Source: Bacteroidia bacterium
Lineage (GTDB): Bacteria; Bacteroidota; Bacteroidia; Chitinophagales; UBA2359
Assembly: GCA_030427245.1 (NCBI GenBank)
Contig: JAUHXA010000026.1
Span: forward strand, 25,485-89,484
Direction: 5' to 3'
DNA: 64,000 bases
This document shows, piece after piece, positions 19,486 through 30,114 of this stretch (the stretch's first letter is position 1; every line of letters starts with the position of its first letter). The position numbers and the translations under genes were made by a program. The notes below the pieces were generated by a model. The model had not been told where the DNA came from. It made no database searches and saw only the letters and a program-made list of their open reading frames with translations.

Positions 19486-20769
19486 TCAAGGTTTCTCAGC
19501 ATTGTAGAGCTGATCCACATCTGTTGCAGAATACGCATTGCTGAAAATACGTACATCGTCCAAACCACCTTTGAAGTGATTGGCATCAGGGAAATCGTAT
19601 CCGCCCCAAGGCTCGTTGTCCCAGTGAGTAGTAGGGATATCGTGGTTGAAACCGAAAGCCAATGCTTTACCAATTATATCCGTACCTGCATCGCTGTCGT
19701 CAAAAGTAACTCCAGTGATAGAATTCAAAGCAGGATTTGGTGGATTGTTCAAGTTGTCGGTTTCAATCAGTTGACCATTTATATAGAGATGACGCTTATT
19801 GGTTCCTGCATCATATACCCAAACCATGTGTGCCCATTTTTGGTCAATGATTGCACCCAAACCACCTGTGGCAGTCAAGTCTTTTTCGAACTCTACTCCA
19901 ATCCAACCACCATTGTTGGCATCTTTACCATCGCCATTGACAAAGAAGTCGTTGGCAATTGTACCTGTAGAGTTTTCATATCTTTGAGTGATTTTCATAC
20001 CACCCAAACCGCCTTGGATTTCAATGAAAAAACCATACACATCACCAACTCCCATTACAAAGTGTCCACCTACATGGTCCACAGAATCTACTCGAACCCA
20101 ATAGCTCAAAGTAAAACTGCCACCTGCCAACAATTGGTCGCCATTAGGTATTTCAATAATACTTGCATCTCCATCAAAAAACGCTGCACTTTCTTGGTTT
20201 CCAAATCGGTCTGCGCCGTAAGTTACTGCAATCTCTGTACCGTTGTAGTTATTGTTTGAAGAATTGGAGTTACCATTCAAGCTCCAGTACGCCAACTGAT
20301 CGGCTTCTTTTGGAGGAGCTACATCGGAACGTCCTGCGGTTTTGAAGCTACGAGTGGTAGAAGTGAATCCACCTCCGTCTGAGCTTGACAAACCTGCACT
20401 CAAGGTAAGGGTGTAGTCTGTTCCTCTTGCCAAATCAGCACTGGGAGTAATCGTAATTCCTTTGCCAGAACCTGCTACAGTTGCAGCTACGTCTCCACTT
20501 GCAGAACTGATTTTTGCATTGGCACTTGTAGCTGTAGAAGCGTCAATATCGGTGTCAAAAGTGATGGTAATGACTGCGTCCAAAGGTACATCCGTTGCAG
20601 CAGCACTACCGTTTAGGTCTTTTACGGTTTGTGTTCCGCTTTGAAGGTCTGTGCCAGAAGCAGTAATGGTTAAGACACTCAATGGAGTAGGGTCGTCCTC
20701 TTCACAACCTGTGTTCAACAATACTCCTATTGCGATAAAAGCCAATAGGTAAAATTTTAGAAATTTCAT
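19486..20769 (-). CDS. LamG-like / Ig-like (Big_5) domain lipoprotein, candidate surface glycan-binding protein
   Basis: Lipobox VLLNTGCEEDD; VPLDAVITITFDTDIDASTA Ig-like; SFTLSYWVRVD...HLYINGQ...FKGGLDDVRIFSNAYSATDVDQLYN LamG. Confidence 0.85.
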   Translation of the reverse strand: MKFLKFYLLAFIAIGVLLNTGCEEDDPTPLSVLTITASGTDLQSGTQTVKDLNGSAAATDVPLDAVITITFDTDIDASTATSANAKISSASGDVAATVAGSGKGITITPSADLARGTDYTLTLSAGLSSSDGGGFTSTTRSFKTAGRSDVAPPKEADQLAYWSLNGNSNSSNNNYNGTEIAVTYGADRFGNQESAAFFDGDASIIEIPNGDQLLAGGSFTLSYWVRVDSVDHVGGHFVMGVGDVYGFFIEIQGGLGGMKITQRYENSTGTIANDFFVNGDGKDANNGGWIGVEFEKDLTATGGLGAIIDQKWAHMVWVYDAGTNKRHLYINGQLIETDNLNNPPNPALNSITGVTFDDSDAGTDIIGKALAFGFNHDIPTTHWDNEPWGGYDFPDANHFKGGLDDVRIFSNAYSATDVDQLYNAEKP

Positions 20770-20892
20770 AAATGATTAAATTTTAAGCGTAAAAAAATAA
20801 ATTTATTGTTTGTAGAAAAGGGAAGCGAAAATAGAGAGGTGAGAATAATAGTCTCGCTTCTCATATCTCACTACTCTCCTCCAAGAATTCAA

Positions 20893-22374
20893 TTACCAAT
20901 TTGGATTTTGTGTAAGCAAGCCTTCCGATAGGTCAATTTCGCTTTGAGGAATGGGGAAAAGGTTGTGTTTTCCTTCAATGTAGCCCAAAGGTCCCAAGGC
21001 TTCGGCAGCACGTCCTGTACGTACCAAGTCGAAGAATCGATTTTGTTCCATCGCCATTTCTGCTCGTCTTTCGTTCAAGATGGCATCTCGAACTTGGGTT
21101 TGGTCAGTAGATACGATGTCGGGCAAAATATTGGAATTGCCTCCTCTTGCACGTTCTCGAATTTTGTTTACATAAACCAAAGCTTCCTCTGTTTTGCCGT
21201 TTTCGTTCATCGCTTCAGCTGCGATTAACATCGCATCTGCCAATCGCAACACTCGAACATTGTGGTCCCAAGATTCCAAAGGACCTGTTCCTGGTGTCCA
21301 TACTTTTTGGTTGTAGCACTCGATTTCGAGAATTTGATTTGTACCTTGTGCATAGGTCGTGTCGGGCGTTGCTGCATCGTTGCCCATAGTGATGCCGTCC
21401 AATGTTTCGCCTACATAAATGACCGTTGCATCTAAACGTGGGTCGCCTTCTTCAAAAAAGGTAAGTAGATTCCAAGAAGGGCGATTGAAGCCCCATCCTC
21501 TATTGGGGTTGTCTCTAAAGCCCTGTGTATTGCCGTATTGGTGTCCGCCATTTTGAAAATCTTCGGGTCTTGCGCCAATCTCGAAAATAGAACCTGAACC
21601 AAATTCTCCGTCTTTGGAGAAAACCCGTCCAAAATTAGGTTCGAGTGAGTATTGTCCAGAATTGATGACCTCCAATGCGTATTTTTCTGAATTGGGATAG
21701 TCTTTTTGGTACAAGTACACTTTCGCCAACAATGTTTTAGCTGCTCCTTTTGTCGCTCTGCCCATGTTTTCGGAAGCATATTCACTCTTTTCAGGCAGGT
21801 TTTCGGCTGCAAATAATAAGTCCTCTTTGACAAGGTTATAGACTTCTTCGGCGGTGTTGCGGGCTACTTTTCTTTCGGGAGTAATGGTCGTAATGAGGGG
21901 AACACCTCCGTATATACGTACCAAATTGAAGTAGGTCATTGCTCTCAAAAAACGGGCTTCTCCTATGATACGATTCTTCAAAGTCTCATCCATGTCAATG
22001 GCGGGAGCACGTTCTACCACCAAATTGCAGCGCTTGGCAGCCAAATAAAGGGTGGTGAACCAATTGGCTACTGCGCCTTCACTGGGTGTATATGAAAAAT
22101 TCTCAAATGCCTGAATGTGAATGGCATCGGTAGGATTGCTGCCTTTTCGGGCATCGTCTGACATGATGTCGAGTATGGGGTAGCCGCCATGGTATCGCCA
22201 ATCTCGCAAGGCATTGTAAGCTGCATTGATGGCTAAAATGGCATCCGATTCGTTTTTCATAAAATCGGTTTCCTCTACTTCCGAAAGCAAACCTCTGTCT
22301 AAAAAGTCTTCGGAACATTGGTAGTTGCTAATGGCAGCAAGGAAGATGAATAAGTATAGGGTTATTTTTTTCAT
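20893..22374 (-). CDS. susD: RagB/SusD family nutrient uptake outer membrane protein
   Basis: Lipobox NYQCSEDFL; FLRAMTYFNLVRIYGGVPLIT; C-terminal RRAEMAMEQNRFFDLVRTGRA...HNLFPIPQSEIDLSEGLLTQNPNW. Confidence 0.95.
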   Translation of the reverse strand: MKKITLYLFIFLAAISNYQCSEDFLDRGLLSEVEETDFMKNESDAILAINAAYNALRDWRYHGGYPILDIMSDDARKGSNPTDAIHIQAFENFSYTPSEGAVANWFTTLYLAAKRCNLVVERAPAIDMDETLKNRIIGEARFLRAMTYFNLVRIYGGVPLITTITPERKVARNTAEEVYNLVKEDLLFAAENLPEKSEYASENMGRATKGAAKTLLAKVYLYQKDYPNSEKYALEVINSGQYSLEPNFGRVFSKDGEFGSGSIFEIGARPEDFQNGGHQYGNTQGFRDNPNRGWGFNRPSWNLLTFFEEGDPRLDATVIYVGETLDGITMGNDAATPDTTYAQGTNQILEIECYNQKVWTPGTGPLESWDHNVRVLRLADAMLIAAEAMNENGKTEEALVYVNKIRERARGGNSNILPDIVSTDQTQVRDAILNERRAEMAMEQNRFFDLVRTGRAAEALGPLGYIEGKHNLFPIPQSEIDLSEGLLTQNPNW

Positions 22375-22436
22375 TTTGTTTGTTTTTTGAGGTGAGACAT
22401 CGGCAGTTTCTAAACTTACAATGCCTAATTTAAATC

Positions 22437-25400
22437 CTAAAAAGTCAAATTGATACCTGCTGAATATACTGCGGTTATGGGATAGCTACCCAAATCTATG
22501 CCTGACGACAATACGTTTTGACTGGCAATTTCGGGGCTGTAACCTGTGAAATCGGTCATGGTGTACAAATTGGTGCCTCTCACGAAAATCGTTCCTCTTT
22601 GAAGGTGCAATTTTTCGCTTACAGAAGCGGGTAAGGTATAGTTCAATGCTACACTTCTCAATCGGACAAAAGAACCGTCTTCAATGAACCAATCTGAAGG
22701 CGTATAATTGCCGCCACCTGTGGTCAATCGGGGGTCGGTGTTGGTGCTGCCTTCGCCTGTCCATCTATCAAGTATCGAAGATTCGTAGTTGTAGAGTTCG
22801 GGGCGGACGGCTCGTTTACCATTGTAGATTTCGTTGCCGAATTGTCCTTGAATGTCGACCAACAATTCAAAACTTTTGTAGCCCAATTGTAGGTTTACCC
22901 CCATCATAAAGTCGGGAATGTAAGACCCAATTACGGTACGGTCATCTGCATTGATGATGCCATCGTTGTTGATGTCTTCGTAGCGAAAATCTCCTACATC
23001 TTGACCCGATAATCTGGGGAAACTCGTTAATTCGCCTTCGTTTTGGAATACGCCCGCTACTTTGTAGCCGAAGAAAGTACCTACTGCCAAACCCTTTTCT
23101 GTGCGGGTAATCAACTGTCCATTGCCCAAACTTCCGTCTTGTATAAACTCGTCTGCTGCCCCTACGTCTGTCACTTCATTTTTGACGGTAGAACCCAAAA
23201 AGCCCAAACTGTAATTGAAGTCGCCTCGTTTTTCTTTCCAATTGAGGTAAAACTCAAAGCCCGAATTGTTGACATCGGCAGCATTGAAGTTTACCCTACG
23301 AAATGCGCCATTGCCGAAATGGGCGGGAAGTAAAAGCGGGACGAGAACTTGATTCGTTTGTTTGTTGTAGTATTCAATTTCACCTGTCAATTTGTTGTCA
23401 AACAAGCCAAAATCCAAGCCCACATCGAAGGTCTCCGTATTTTCCCACTGCAAATCTGGATTGCCTGCATCCGTGAGCGTAGCCCCAGGAAAGAGTGATT
23501 CGTCAAAACCAAAGACAGCTTCCAAATCATTGTTGTTTACCCTCGCAAAACGTGCTTGATAGGGGATTCTATCGTTTCCGTTGATACCCCAACTGGCTCT
23601 TAGCTTCAATGCGCTGAATCCTGCGCCTTCCAAAAAAGGTTCTTCTGATAGCTTCCAACCCAAAGCCAAAGAAGGGAAATTTCCGTAGCGATTGTTAGGG
23701 CCAAATTTGGAAGAACCATCTCGGCGGAATGTTCCTGTAAATAAATATTTGTCGTTCAGCACATAATTCAATCGGAAAAGGTAGGAAATATAAGAGTAGT
23801 TTTCCAGAGTGGTTGTTGCGTCAATCGTTGTCGCATCTCCTGCGCTGATGTACCAAAATTCGGGGTCTTCTCTGATGAGGTCGTCCACCGTATTGCTGGT
23901 TTCGTCTTTGTTGGTTTCCTGTGAGGTGTAACCCACTAATACGTCAAAGCGGTGATTCTCCAATGTTTTGTCATACCGTAAGGTGTTTTCCCAAATCCAT
24001 GTGGATTCGTCTTTGATGGTTTTGGTCAAGTCGTTGATTTCGTTTTGTTGGGTAGCCGATACGAAGAAAACGGGTGAAAAGTTGGTTTGTTTGAAGTAGA
24101 GCAGATCCGTTTGGTAGCTGGTGCGGAAGGTGAAGTCTTTTAGAAAATTCACATCTGCATACAAGTTCCCTACGGCTCTGTATCGGTCAAATGAATCGTT
24201 GGAATATTCGATGGTTGCTAAGGGATTACCTGCGCCATCTACTTCTACGAAGTTGCCGTTTTCGTCCAAGGGTTCGGAGGTTGGCCATGCTCGATAAGCT
24301 GCGGCAACTACTCCAGGAGGGTTGGTTTTGTCTTCTTTGGAGAAGGATAGGTTGGTTCCTAAGGTGATGAAACTACTGGCTTTGAAGCTGCTATTGAGTT
24401 TGAGCGAAAGGCGTTGGTAGTCGGATTTGGGGAGGATGCCCTGTTGGTCGTAATAGCTTCCTCCTAAATAGTAGGTGAACTTGTCGTCTGCCCCTGAAAT
24501 AGACAAGTCGTATTTTTGGATAGGTGCATTGTCTTCAAAAATAAGGTTTTGCCAATCCGTATTGGGGAGGATGTCAATATTATTGAAGCGTCCTGGCTGA
24601 ATGAGATTGACAATTTGCGCCAATTCTCTGCTATCCAATAAATCTATGGTATTTGGCACATATTCCAAACTATAAGTACTGCTCACATTGATGACGGGTC
24701 TGCCTTTTGACCCTTTTTTAGTCGTCACAATGATAACTCCGTTTGCGCCCCTTGTACCATAAATGGCTGTAGAAGAAGCGTCTTTGAGGACTTCAATAGA
24801 TTCGATATCGTTGTTGTTGAGAAAACCGATGTCATTCAGAATCACTCCATCGACTACAAAAACAGGAGAGGCACCTGCCAGAAAAGTAGAAACGCCTCGT
24901 ATGCGAATTACTGGATTTTCACCAGGATTTCCCGAAACACTGCTAACTTGAACCCCAGGAACTTTTCCTTGAAGCCCTTGCATGACATTGGCATCGGGTA
25001 CTTTCAATAAATCTTCACCCTTGACAGAATATACAGAACCTGTCAAGTCGCTTTTCCGCATTGTACCATAACCAACTACTACGATTTCGTCCAATTGCTC
25101 GGTATCTGGAGCCAATTGAATATTGATAACGGATTGACCTGCAATGTCGACTTCTTGAGTTTTGTAGCCAATAAAAGAAAATACCAAAATGTTTTCTCCT
25201 GCATCCATTTCTAATGTGAAATTCCCATCAAAATCGGTAACAGTGCCTTTGGCTTTGCCTTTCACGACTATATTCACACCAGGAATGGGTTCATTGGTCT
25301 CTCCATCTATTACACTACCCCGAATCGTAGGTTGATAGGATAAGTTGGTTTGATGTTCTTGTGATGAAGATTGCTGTTTGGATAGTTGATTTTGTTCTTC

Positions 25401-25523
25401 TGCTAGCAACGTTTGGAGTTCAGATAATGGTTCTTGCTGGGCAGATAAAAACGTAGAGGCAAGTAAAAAACAAGAGACTAAAACAGTGAATTTAAGTAAG
25501 AGTAGAGTTTTATAGTTTCCCAT
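22437..25523 (-). CDS. susC: SusC/RagA family TonB-linked outer membrane protein
   Basis: 1028 aa; carboxypeptidase-like N-domain; DEIVVVGYGTMRKSDLTGSVYSVKGEDL; ASSTAIYGTRGANGVIIVTTKKG. Confidence 0.96.
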   Translation of the reverse strand: MGNYKTLLLLKFTVLVSCFLLASTFLSAQQEPLSELQTLLAEEQNQLSKQQSSSQEHQTNLSYQPTIRGSVIDGETNEPIPGVNIVVKGKAKGTVTDFDGNFTLEMDAGENILVFSFIGYKTQEVDIAGQSVINIQLAPDTEQLDEIVVVGYGTMRKSDLTGSVYSVKGEDLLKVPDANVMQGLQGKVPGVQVSSVSGNPGENPVIRIRGVSTFLAGASPVFVVDGVILNDIGFLNNNDIESIEVLKDASSTAIYGTRGANGVIIVTTKKGSKGRPVINVSSTYSLEYVPNTIDLLDSRELAQIVNLIQPGRFNNIDILPNTDWQNLIFEDNAPIQKYDLSISGADDKFTYYLGGSYYDQQGILPKSDYQRLSLKLNSSFKASSFITLGTNLSFSKEDKTNPPGVVAAAYRAWPTSEPLDENGNFVEVDGAGNPLATIEYSNDSFDRYRAVGNLYADVNFLKDFTFRTSYQTDLLYFKQTNFSPVFFVSATQQNEINDLTKTIKDESTWIWENTLRYDKTLENHRFDVLVGYTSQETNKDETSNTVDDLIREDPEFWYISAGDATTIDATTTLENYSYISYLFRLNYVLNDKYLFTGTFRRDGSSKFGPNNRYGNFPSLALGWKLSEEPFLEGAGFSALKLRASWGINGNDRIPYQARFARVNNNDLEAVFGFDESLFPGATLTDAGNPDLQWENTETFDVGLDFGLFDNKLTGEIEYYNKQTNQVLVPLLLPAHFGNGAFRRVNFNAADVNNSGFEFYLNWKEKRGDFNYSLGFLGSTVKNEVTDVGAADEFIQDGSLGNGQLITRTEKGLAVGTFFGYKVAGVFQNEGELTSFPRLSGQDVGDFRYEDINNDGIINADDRTVIGSYIPDFMMGVNLQLGYKSFELLVDIQGQFGNEIYNGKRAVRPELYNYESSILDRWTGEGSTNTDPRLTTGGGNYTPSDWFIEDGSFVRLRSVALNYTLPASVSEKLHLQRGTIFVRGTNLYTMTDFTGYSPEIASQNVLSSGIDLGSYPITAVYSAGINLTF

Positions 25524-25810
25524 GTAAACAGAGTTTTAGGTTTAGAGTGTTTGTTTGTATGAGTAGATGAATATTGTCGTAGTTTCGTTGTATTTGCAAT
25601 ACCACAAATTTAACCCTTTTGAAGTCATAAAACGAAAAACACACCTCACTACTACTACGCCATTACGCTTTTTTGGATATTTTTCAGATAGAGACCATTT
25701 GTTCAATCAATTGATTACAAGTATAATACTGTTTCTGTTGAATTCTACATAACAAAAAAAGCCAAAAAATCACCTCACCATATTAATATTGTGAAAAAGT
25801 AAAATGTGAA

Positions 25811-28615
25811 TCAATACTGAATCATCATTGCAGTGAGATTGGTGTTGGAATCCAAGTCCATTTTTTGCCGCAATCGGTAGCGTTTGTTCTCTACTCCTCG
25901 AAGCGAAATATTGAGAAGCGGGGCGATTTCTTTGGAGGATAAATTCATTTTGAGGTAGGCCGCCAATCGAAGGTCGCCAGGGGTTAAGTCGGGGTATTCT
26001 GTTTTCAGTCTTTTAAAAAATTCACCATGCAGCTGATTGAAGTGGGATTCAAAAACTGCCCAATCTTCCTCACTACTGATGTGTTCGTCTATCAATCGTA
26101 GGGATTTGTTGACCTCGACTTTGTTTGTTTTACCATTTTGATCTGTTTTGAAGTTCTTAAGTTTATGTTTGAGTTGGATGAGGATCTCGTTTTTACGAAC
26201 AAGATTCATGGTCGAATCTGCCAATTGTCTGGTTTTGTTTTCATTTTCGATTTGCAGACGTTCATTGTAGGCTTCAATGCGTTGGCGGTGGAGTTCTCGT
26301 TTTCGTTTGATTTCAAGTTCCCTTTTTTGGTTTTTCAAACGACGTTCGTGCCATTGCAGTAGCATATAAAACAAAGCGATGAAAATTCCCAAATAGAAAA
26401 ATTTTGCCCAAAGGGTTTGATACCATCGGGCTTCAATTTCAAAAGCAAAGGAAGTTACTTGGTTGCTTAGTTCAGATTGTACTTCAAAAACATAATCTCC
26501 TTTATTAAGGTTGGTAAACTCCTTGCTGCTTTGTGTGTCCCAAGTTGACCATTTGTCTTCAAAACCTCGCAAACGGTATCTTAATTTTGCAGAATAGGCA
26601 TAATGGGGAACGGCGAATTGAAATTGAAGGTGGTTTTCGGAGGACTTGAAAATCATCGGTTGTGGTAATTTGTCAATAGCATTAAAGGAGGGAGGATTTC
26701 CATTGATTTGGAGTTGTGTAATCATGGGCTTCAATGAGTGTATTGCTACCGTTTCTGTTTTGGTAAATGAATAATTCTCGGGGTATAACAAACCATATCC
26801 ATCGTCCATACAAAATAGATAAGTGCTGTCGTTGAGTAATACAATGTTTTCGTGGGTAGGGACTAGTGAAAGGTGTAATTGGAGACTGTCTTTTTCATTG
26901 TAGTAAATGATGGAATGTGGGAAAATTTTGAACCTATCCAAGTGTTTGCCTTTTATAAATTCATAATTGCCTACGTCTAAGTCCGTGTGACTCATTGAAG
27001 CAATCACTTCAAACTTTTGTGTTTCTTCATTGAAGGTCATGAATAGGGAATCAGATTTTACGACTATTTGCTCTTCAAAATTAATCAGTGAAAGATGGAA
27101 TAGGGAAGGTAATCCATCTTGTGTAGAGAAGATTTTGGTATTTGTTAATTGACTGAAAGGTTTGTTAAGCTTGCCACGAAACAATCCTTTTTGAGGGTGA
27201 ACAATCCAAAGCCAACCATTTTTGTCGAAGCTGATTTGTTTGGAGGAAATTTGAAAATTGGCTATACGATTGGAGAATGTCCATTTATCTTTTTCATCTT
27301 TCTTATATACCACCAGACCTGTATAGGTTCCTTGCAGCAAGATGTCCTCAAAATCAGGATGACGAAGAATGTTATAGCCTCCTGTAACTATTGAAATGGG
27401 CTGCAATCGGTGTTTTTCAATCAAAAAAGTACCCAAGTTGTGTCCGCAAATCAACTGTCCATCTATGACCTTCAAATCCCAAACCTGCCCTTGACTTCCT
27501 TCAATGAGCTGGAAATTTTCATTGTTTTCGGATTGCCAGTTTCGGTAAAACAATCCCTGATTGGTTCCGATATACAAGTCTCCTTCAAAGAGAACGGCTG
27601 TATAAACGGTGCCAATTTGACCATTTTTGTCGTGTGAATAGACCATGGGAGAATCCAGTACAATGAGGTCAATCCCTTTGTCCAAACCCACCCAAAGATT
27701 TCCCATTGCATCTTCAAAAAGAGAAAGTATGGTGTTGTTTTGCAAGGCATTTTGTTGGTTGAGGTGGTAGCGAATGTTTCCTGTGGAGTCGGTGATATAG
27801 ACTCCGTTGCGAATCGTTCCCCACGCATAATCACCATTTTGTAGGCGGATTCCTTTGTTGAGTTGGTATTGTTTTAGAAGGTCATTGATGGGGAGTGTCC
27901 AACTGTGGAAGTTTCCGTTTTTGGACTGAAAAATGCCCGAATATTGTGTCCCAACCAAGTAACTGTCTTTGTTTGCAGTCGGTTGAATCGTGGCTACTTT
28001 TTTATCTTGAAAGAAATCGCCATTGGGAACTTGCTCAAAAGTGTTTTGAGTATTCAATTCGTAAAGTCCTTTTGTTAGGACAGGTACAATTAGTTTTTGG
28101 TTCAAGGTTCGGGCAAACATGATGTTAGAAGGAGGTTTTAGGGCTGTGACGGTGTTAGAATAATAATCGAATCGGTAAATCATTGAGAAAGACTGGGCAT
28201 AAATGTTTTGTTGATGTTCGAAAATATGCCAAATTTCTTCTTCGTGAATGCGATGTTCTACAATTCTTTCTACCAGTGAAATGTAGTGGTATTTTCCATC
28301 CGTTGTTGCTTGCCAATAACCAAACATCCCGAATCCACCTATGAATAGGTTCCCCTTGGTATCACAATAGGTTGTGCGAATAATTTGTTGATTGGGAATT
28401 TGGAGTGTATGCCATTGGCTACCATTGTATTGGAGCAAACCTTGTGCATTGCCAATGTACATTTGAAGGTCTTTATCTTGTGTGATAGACCAGTTTTGGT
28501 TTTGTCCCCCATATTGTTGTTTTGAGAAATGAAGAACTTTCGGTACTTCTTGAGCGGTCAAATTCCATGTGGAAAAATGGAAGATTAGCAAAAGGTAAAA
28601 GAGTGTTTTTTTCAT
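25811..28615 (-). CDS. Two-component-regulator-propeller / Y_Y_Y / LuxR-type HTH transcriptional regulator of the PUL
   Basis: 934 aa; signal peptide, propeller repeats, SAKLRYRLRGFEDKWSTWD...FTNLNKGDYVFEV (Y_Y_Y), TM, coiled coil, LTPGDLRLAAYLKMNLSSKEIAPLLNISLRGVENKRYRLRQKM HTH; no histidine kinase domain. Confidence 0.88.
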   Translation of the reverse strand: MKKTLFYLLLIFHFSTWNLTAQEVPKVLHFSKQQYGGQNQNWSITQDKDLQMYIGNAQGLLQYNGSQWHTLQIPNQQIIRTTYCDTKGNLFIGGFGMFGYWQATTDGKYHYISLVERIVEHRIHEEEIWHIFEHQQNIYAQSFSMIYRFDYYSNTVTALKPPSNIMFARTLNQKLIVPVLTKGLYELNTQNTFEQVPNGDFFQDKKVATIQPTANKDSYLVGTQYSGIFQSKNGNFHSWTLPINDLLKQYQLNKGIRLQNGDYAWGTIRNGVYITDSTGNIRYHLNQQNALQNNTILSLFEDAMGNLWVGLDKGIDLIVLDSPMVYSHDKNGQIGTVYTAVLFEGDLYIGTNQGLFYRNWQSENNENFQLIEGSQGQVWDLKVIDGQLICGHNLGTFLIEKHRLQPISIVTGGYNILRHPDFEDILLQGTYTGLVVYKKDEKDKWTFSNRIANFQISSKQISFDKNGWLWIVHPQKGLFRGKLNKPFSQLTNTKIFSTQDGLPSLFHLSLINFEEQIVVKSDSLFMTFNEETQKFEVIASMSHTDLDVGNYEFIKGKHLDRFKIFPHSIIYYNEKDSLQLHLSLVPTHENIVLLNDSTYLFCMDDGYGLLYPENYSFTKTETVAIHSLKPMITQLQINGNPPSFNAIDKLPQPMIFKSSENHLQFQFAVPHYAYSAKLRYRLRGFEDKWSTWDTQSSKEFTNLNKGDYVFEVQSELSNQVTSFAFEIEARWYQTLWAKFFYLGIFIALFYMLLQWHERRLKNQKRELEIKRKRELHRQRIEAYNERLQIENENKTRQLADSTMNLVRKNEILIQLKHKLKNFKTDQNGKTNKVEVNKSLRLIDEHISSEEDWAVFESHFNQLHGEFFKRLKTEYPDLTPGDLRLAAYLKMNLSSKEIAPLLNISLRGVENKRYRLRQKMDLDSNTNLTAMMIQY

Positions 28616-28679
28616 TCAAAAGTCTGTTTACTCAACTAAATTAAGCAATTGAAGGAAAACTTGTTGAACAAAGACGATT

Positions 28680-29297
28680 TTATTGAGCATATTGGAAAAG
28701 AACCTTAGTCGCTTCTTCCAAGCTTTTCCCAAAAGCAATCAATCCATCTTCATGCCCAGCCATTGCCACAATTTTACATTCAGCCAAATCGCTTTCACGA
28801 TACAAACGTTGAATTTCATAAGCCATTTCGGGTGTTCCGTAGGGAACATTTGCAGATGTTGTGGGAACTTTGTGAAGGAGTCGAAGCCACATTTCCTTGC
28901 AGTGAATGTGAATAACCGCTTGGTAATCTTCGTTTAATTCATAAATGGCCGCATGGGTGAGGGATTCGGAAGAAGCTTTGGTAGCACCTTCACACCAAAG
29001 TTCATTTGCTTCAATATCATAGTTTGTTACAAGAGCGTATTCGGGAAGGGCTAATTGAGAAAGGTGTCCCGTTTGAGTGCCGCTGATAATAAATTTACCC
29101 TCATTTGAAGGAGTTCGCATACTGATATTGCCAAAACCGACTTTCAACTTGGGGTAATATCCTATCCAATGGCGGTGATACATTTCTGTTCGCCAAATAT
29201 TGAGTAGTTTGACCGTTTCTGCAAACATGGGATGAATCGGTAATTGGGAATTCCAGTGAATACGGTACTTGATGTAGCCTTCGTCTAGGTGGTGCAT
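28680..29297 (-). CDS. Class II aldolase/adducin-like protein
   Basis: 205 aa; GNISMRTPSNEGKFIISGTQTGHLSQL...HAAIYELNEDYQAVIHIHCKEMW...AMAGHEDGLIAFG. Confidence 0.8.
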   Translation of the reverse strand: MHHLDEGYIKYRIHWNSQLPIHPMFAETVKLLNIWRTEMYHRHWIGYYPKLKVGFGNISMRTPSNEGKFIISGTQTGHLSQLALPEYALVTNYDIEANELWCEGATKASSESLTHAAIYELNEDYQAVIHIHCKEMWLRLLHKVPTTSANVPYGTPEMAYEIQRLYRESDLAECKIVAMAGHEDGLIAFGKSLEEATKVLFQYAQ

Positions 29298-29414
29298 GGT
29301 AATGTATGTTTATTTTTGCAGAGTTTTTTCAAGCTATGAACTTAGAAAAAATACCACTAACTTTCGCCTTTCAAGAGGTAGCAATTTTTTGACCTCCTAT
29401 AAATGTAAAAAAAC

Positions 29415-29705
29415 ATGGACATCAACAACGAACTTATAGACAAGTTGGCAAACCTCGCCAAACTCAATTTTGACGATACCACCAAAGAAGCGATTCGTGG
29501 AGATTTGGAAAAGGCTTTGACTTTTTTTGAAAAAATCAGCGAATTGGATACCGAAAACGTTGAACCACTGATTTATATGAATGAGGAGGTGAACGTATTT
29601 CGCAAGGATGAAGCCAAGACTTTGATTAGTCGGGCAGAAGGATTGAAGAATGCGCCTTTGCAGGATGGAGAGTTTATTAAGGTGCCGAAGGTGATTGAAC
29701 AGTAA
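29415..29705 (+). CDS. gatC: Aspartyl/glutamyl-tRNA amidotransferase subunit C
   Basis: 96 aa; LANLAKLNFDDTTKEAIRGDLEKALTFFEKISELDTENVEPLIY; C-terminal GEFIKVPKVIEQ. Confidence 0.93.
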   Translation: MDINNELIDKLANLAKLNFDDTTKEAIRGDLEKALTFFEKISELDTENVEPLIYMNEEVNVFRKDEAKTLISRAEGLKNAPLQDGEFIKVPKVIEQ

Positions 29706-29833
29706 AGTGGATGTTTGGAAATAAGAAGAACTTTTAAATGGAAAGTAAGTTCTAAAATGAATAATAGAGGTTTGGTGAGCAAACTCCAAAGTCGGATTTA
29801 AGAACTTTTTCAAACGTTGACAAAGTTTTGGAG

Positions 29834-30034
29834 TTAATCTACCATCAACTGATAACTTGCCTTACTGTCATCTGTTTCCAAAACCACAATATGCAATCCC
29901 GAACGAAAACCGCTTGAATCAATTTCGGTATATTCAGTGAGCAATTCATTCTGATAGACCAATTTTCCAATAGAATTGTAAATGCTGACTTGAACAGGAT
30001 ATTCCAATGAATTCAAATGAATATTTATTTGGTT
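29834..30034 (-). pseudogene. Orphan T9SS C-terminal sorting domain fragment
   Basis: NIQ..INIHLNSLEYPVQVSIYNSIGKLVYQNELLTEYTEIDSSGFRSGLHIVVLETDDSKASYQLMVD; in-frame TAA just upstream; no ATG and no cargo domain. Confidence 0.65.
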
Positions 30035-30114
30035 TTATGATAGAGTGAAAGATATTACTATTTTCACGGTCGACGAGTGAATGGCTAAACTTAATACAGA
30101 AAGAAAATTCTGTG

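Noticed and set aside
19576-20259. 227 aa plus-strand ORF opposite the LamG lipoprotein
   Set aside because: Antisense shadow of a well-supported CDS with no recognisable domain.
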